Below, in pieces: positions 62,471 through 64,000 of a DNA stretch of 64,000 bases. Position 1 is the stretch's first letter; each line of letters opens with the position of its first letter. The notes under the pieces are model-generated. The model had not been told where the DNA came from, ran no database searches, and worked only from the letters and a program-made list of their open reading frames with translations. Source of the stretch: Micavibrio_A sp964539025 (GTDB taxonomy: Bacteria > Pseudomonadota > Alphaproteobacteria > Micavibrionales > Micavibrionaceae). The position numbers were made by a program, and so were the translations under genes. The stretch is from NCBI GenBank assembly GCA_964539025.1, contig CAZIFA010000002.1:335152-399151 (forward strand). Direction: 5' to 3'.

Positions 62471-64000
62471 TGTGCGGCATTATCGGGATTATCGGGCAAA
62501 AGGACGCGGCCCCACGCTTGGTCGAAGGGCTTCGCCGTCTGGAATATCGTGGCTATGACTCGGCCGGGATTGCCTGTCTTGTCGATGGAAAGATCGAACG
62601 CCGCAGAGCTGAAGGCAAACTGCTCAATCTCGATGCCAAGCTGAAAAAGGAACCGTTGTCCGGTAACACAGGTATCGGCCACACGCGCTGGGCGACGCAT
62701 GGCGGCCCGACCGAAAAAAACGCGCATCCGCACGCGACCGACCGCGTCGCCGTCGTCCATAACGGCATCATCGAAAACTACGCCGAGATCAAGGAAGAAC
62801 TATCCGCGCATCAATGTCGGTTTGTCACGGACACCGACACAGAAGTCATCGCGCATCTGGTCACGCACAATCTAAAACAAGGCATGAGCCCGCAACAGGC
62901 GGCGGATGAAGCCATCAATCGTCTCGAAGGCGCCTATGCGCTTGCCATCATGTTCAACGACAATGACAACCTCATGATCGGCGCGCGTCAGGGCACGCCG
63001 CTGGCGGTGGGTTATGGCGATGGTGAGATGTATCTGGGTTCGGACTCATACGCGCTCGCATCGCTTACCAAAAAAGTCTCGTTCCTCGAAGATGGCGACC
63101 GTGTATCGCTGACCAAAACAACCGCGCGTATATACAACCGCGCCAATGATAATATCGAACGCCCGATCCGTATTACCGCGCAGAGCGGCATGGCCGCAGG
63201 CAAGGGCGAATATCCGCATTTTATGCTCAAGGAAATTTACGAGCAGCCAGAAGTGATTGGCGACACGCTGAACTCCTTCATCAATCCGGCCACCAACCAG
63301 ATCATGCTCCCCGATGATATCATGGAGATGTTGGAACGCGCGCCGCGATTAACTTTGATCGCTTGCGGCACCGCCTCTTACGCCTGCCTCGTTGCCAAAT
63401 ACTGGTTCGAACAGGTTGCACGCGTATCCTGCGAAGTCGATATCGCTTCTGAATTCCGTTACCGCGAAGCGCCGATGCCAGACAAAGGTGTCGCCATCTT
63501 TGTTTCGCAATCTGGGGAAACGCTGGATACGTTGGAAGCGCTTCGTTACTGCAAGCGCCAAAAACAAAAGATTCTTTCCATCGTCAACACGATCGAAAGC
63601 ACGATCGAACGCGAATCTGATGCGGTTCTGCACACGCTCGCGGGCCCAGAAATTGGTGTGGCTTCCACGAAAGCCTTTACAACACAATTAGCGACGCTTG
63701 CCTGTCTTGCGCTGGCACTGGCCGTGAAACGCGGTGCTATCGCCGCGGAAAAAGCAGCCTCGTATAACGAAGCGCTGCGTCAATTGCCGCGTCAGGCCGC
63801 ACTCATTCTCAATCAGGCGCCGGAAATCAAAAAAATTGCTAGGGATATCGCCAAGGCCCGTGACATACTTTATCTAGGTCGCGGTGCTCTCTATCCCATT
63901 GCCCGTGAAGGCGCATTAAAGATCATGGAAGTTTCCTACATTCATGCCGAAGGCTATGCGGCTGGCGAAATGAAACACGGCCCTATCGCGCTGATCGATG
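62471..64000 (+). CDS. glmS: Glutamine-fructose-6-phosphate aminotransferase, 3' end cut by window
   Basis: 510 of about 607 residues are visible. MCGIIGIIGQKDAAPRLVEG has the N-terminal nucleophile Cys after Met, then RRLEYRGYDSAGIA and the glutaminase motif TRWATHGGPTEKNAHPH. The SIS isomerase half follows: IACGTASYACLVAKYWFE, IFVSQSGETLDTLEALRY and the EGALKIMEVSYIHAEGYAAG region. Produces glucosamine-6-phosphate. It sits directly behind glmU. Confidence 0.97.

Overview
The window looks like the chromosome of a flagellated Gram-negative alphaproteobacterium. Support comes from the rpmH-rnpA-yidD-yidC-engB block, the rmuC-def-fmt-truA and dapD/dapE neighbourhood, a UbiH-type ubiquinone hydroxylase, glnB, flgK/flgL and outer-membrane secretion genes. 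A chromosomal I-type (Dot/Icm-like) secretion locus outside the gammaproteobacteria would fit Micavibrio-like or other deep-branching lineages, but that placement is inference.

Layout. (1) 1-7 kb: a divergent two-partner secretion pair. A giant beta-helix adhesin on the minus strand runs off the left edge, and its TpsB transporter on the plus strand has a structured leader. (2) 7-18 kb: an O-antigen ligase-type protein, an entericidin-like lipoprotein too short for most gene callers, an RTX protein, tRNA-Ala(GGC), mscL, a sigma-54 activator response regulator, a BI-1 protein and a FIST sensor. (3) 16-46.7 kb: a type IVB secretion locus. It starts with a DsbG-like protein, an unknown protein and a small lytic transglycosylase, followed by dotD-dotC-dotB-icmT and a TcpQ-domain protein. 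It resumes at 32.5 kb with dotI/icmL-dotH/icmK-dotG/icmE-dotF/icmG-dotP-like-dotN/icmJ-dotO/icmB and an unknown membrane protein. This order follows Legionella icm region II and IncI R64 tra. Two minus-strand blocks lie between the halves: flgL-flgK, and an unrecognised four-gene operon with three large paralogous exported proteins, one carrying a lysozyme-like domain. A further minus-strand gene at 44.7 kb fuses a duplicated coiled coil to what look like three DotP/DotE-like two-helix modules. (4) 42.9-64 kb: housekeeping genes: ubiH-type, glnB, rpmH-rnpA-yidD-yidC-engB, a prepilin-like gene, rmuC-def-fmt-truA, dapD/orf/dapE, a FemAB-type transferase overlapping a DUF3108 gene, glmU and the start of glmS.

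How it fits together: DotD/DotC/DotH would form the outer-membrane ring, DotG/DotF the periplasm-spanning channel, DotI/IcmT/DotP inner-membrane parts, and DotB and DotO the ATPases. The transglycosylase and lysozyme-like domains would open peptidoglycan and the DsbG-like protein would service disulfides. The coupling proteins (DotL/DotM), DotA and the IcmS/IcmW adaptors are not in the window. The paralogous trio and the coiled-coil/triple-module protein are the best candidates for undescribed, lineage-specific parts of this machine.
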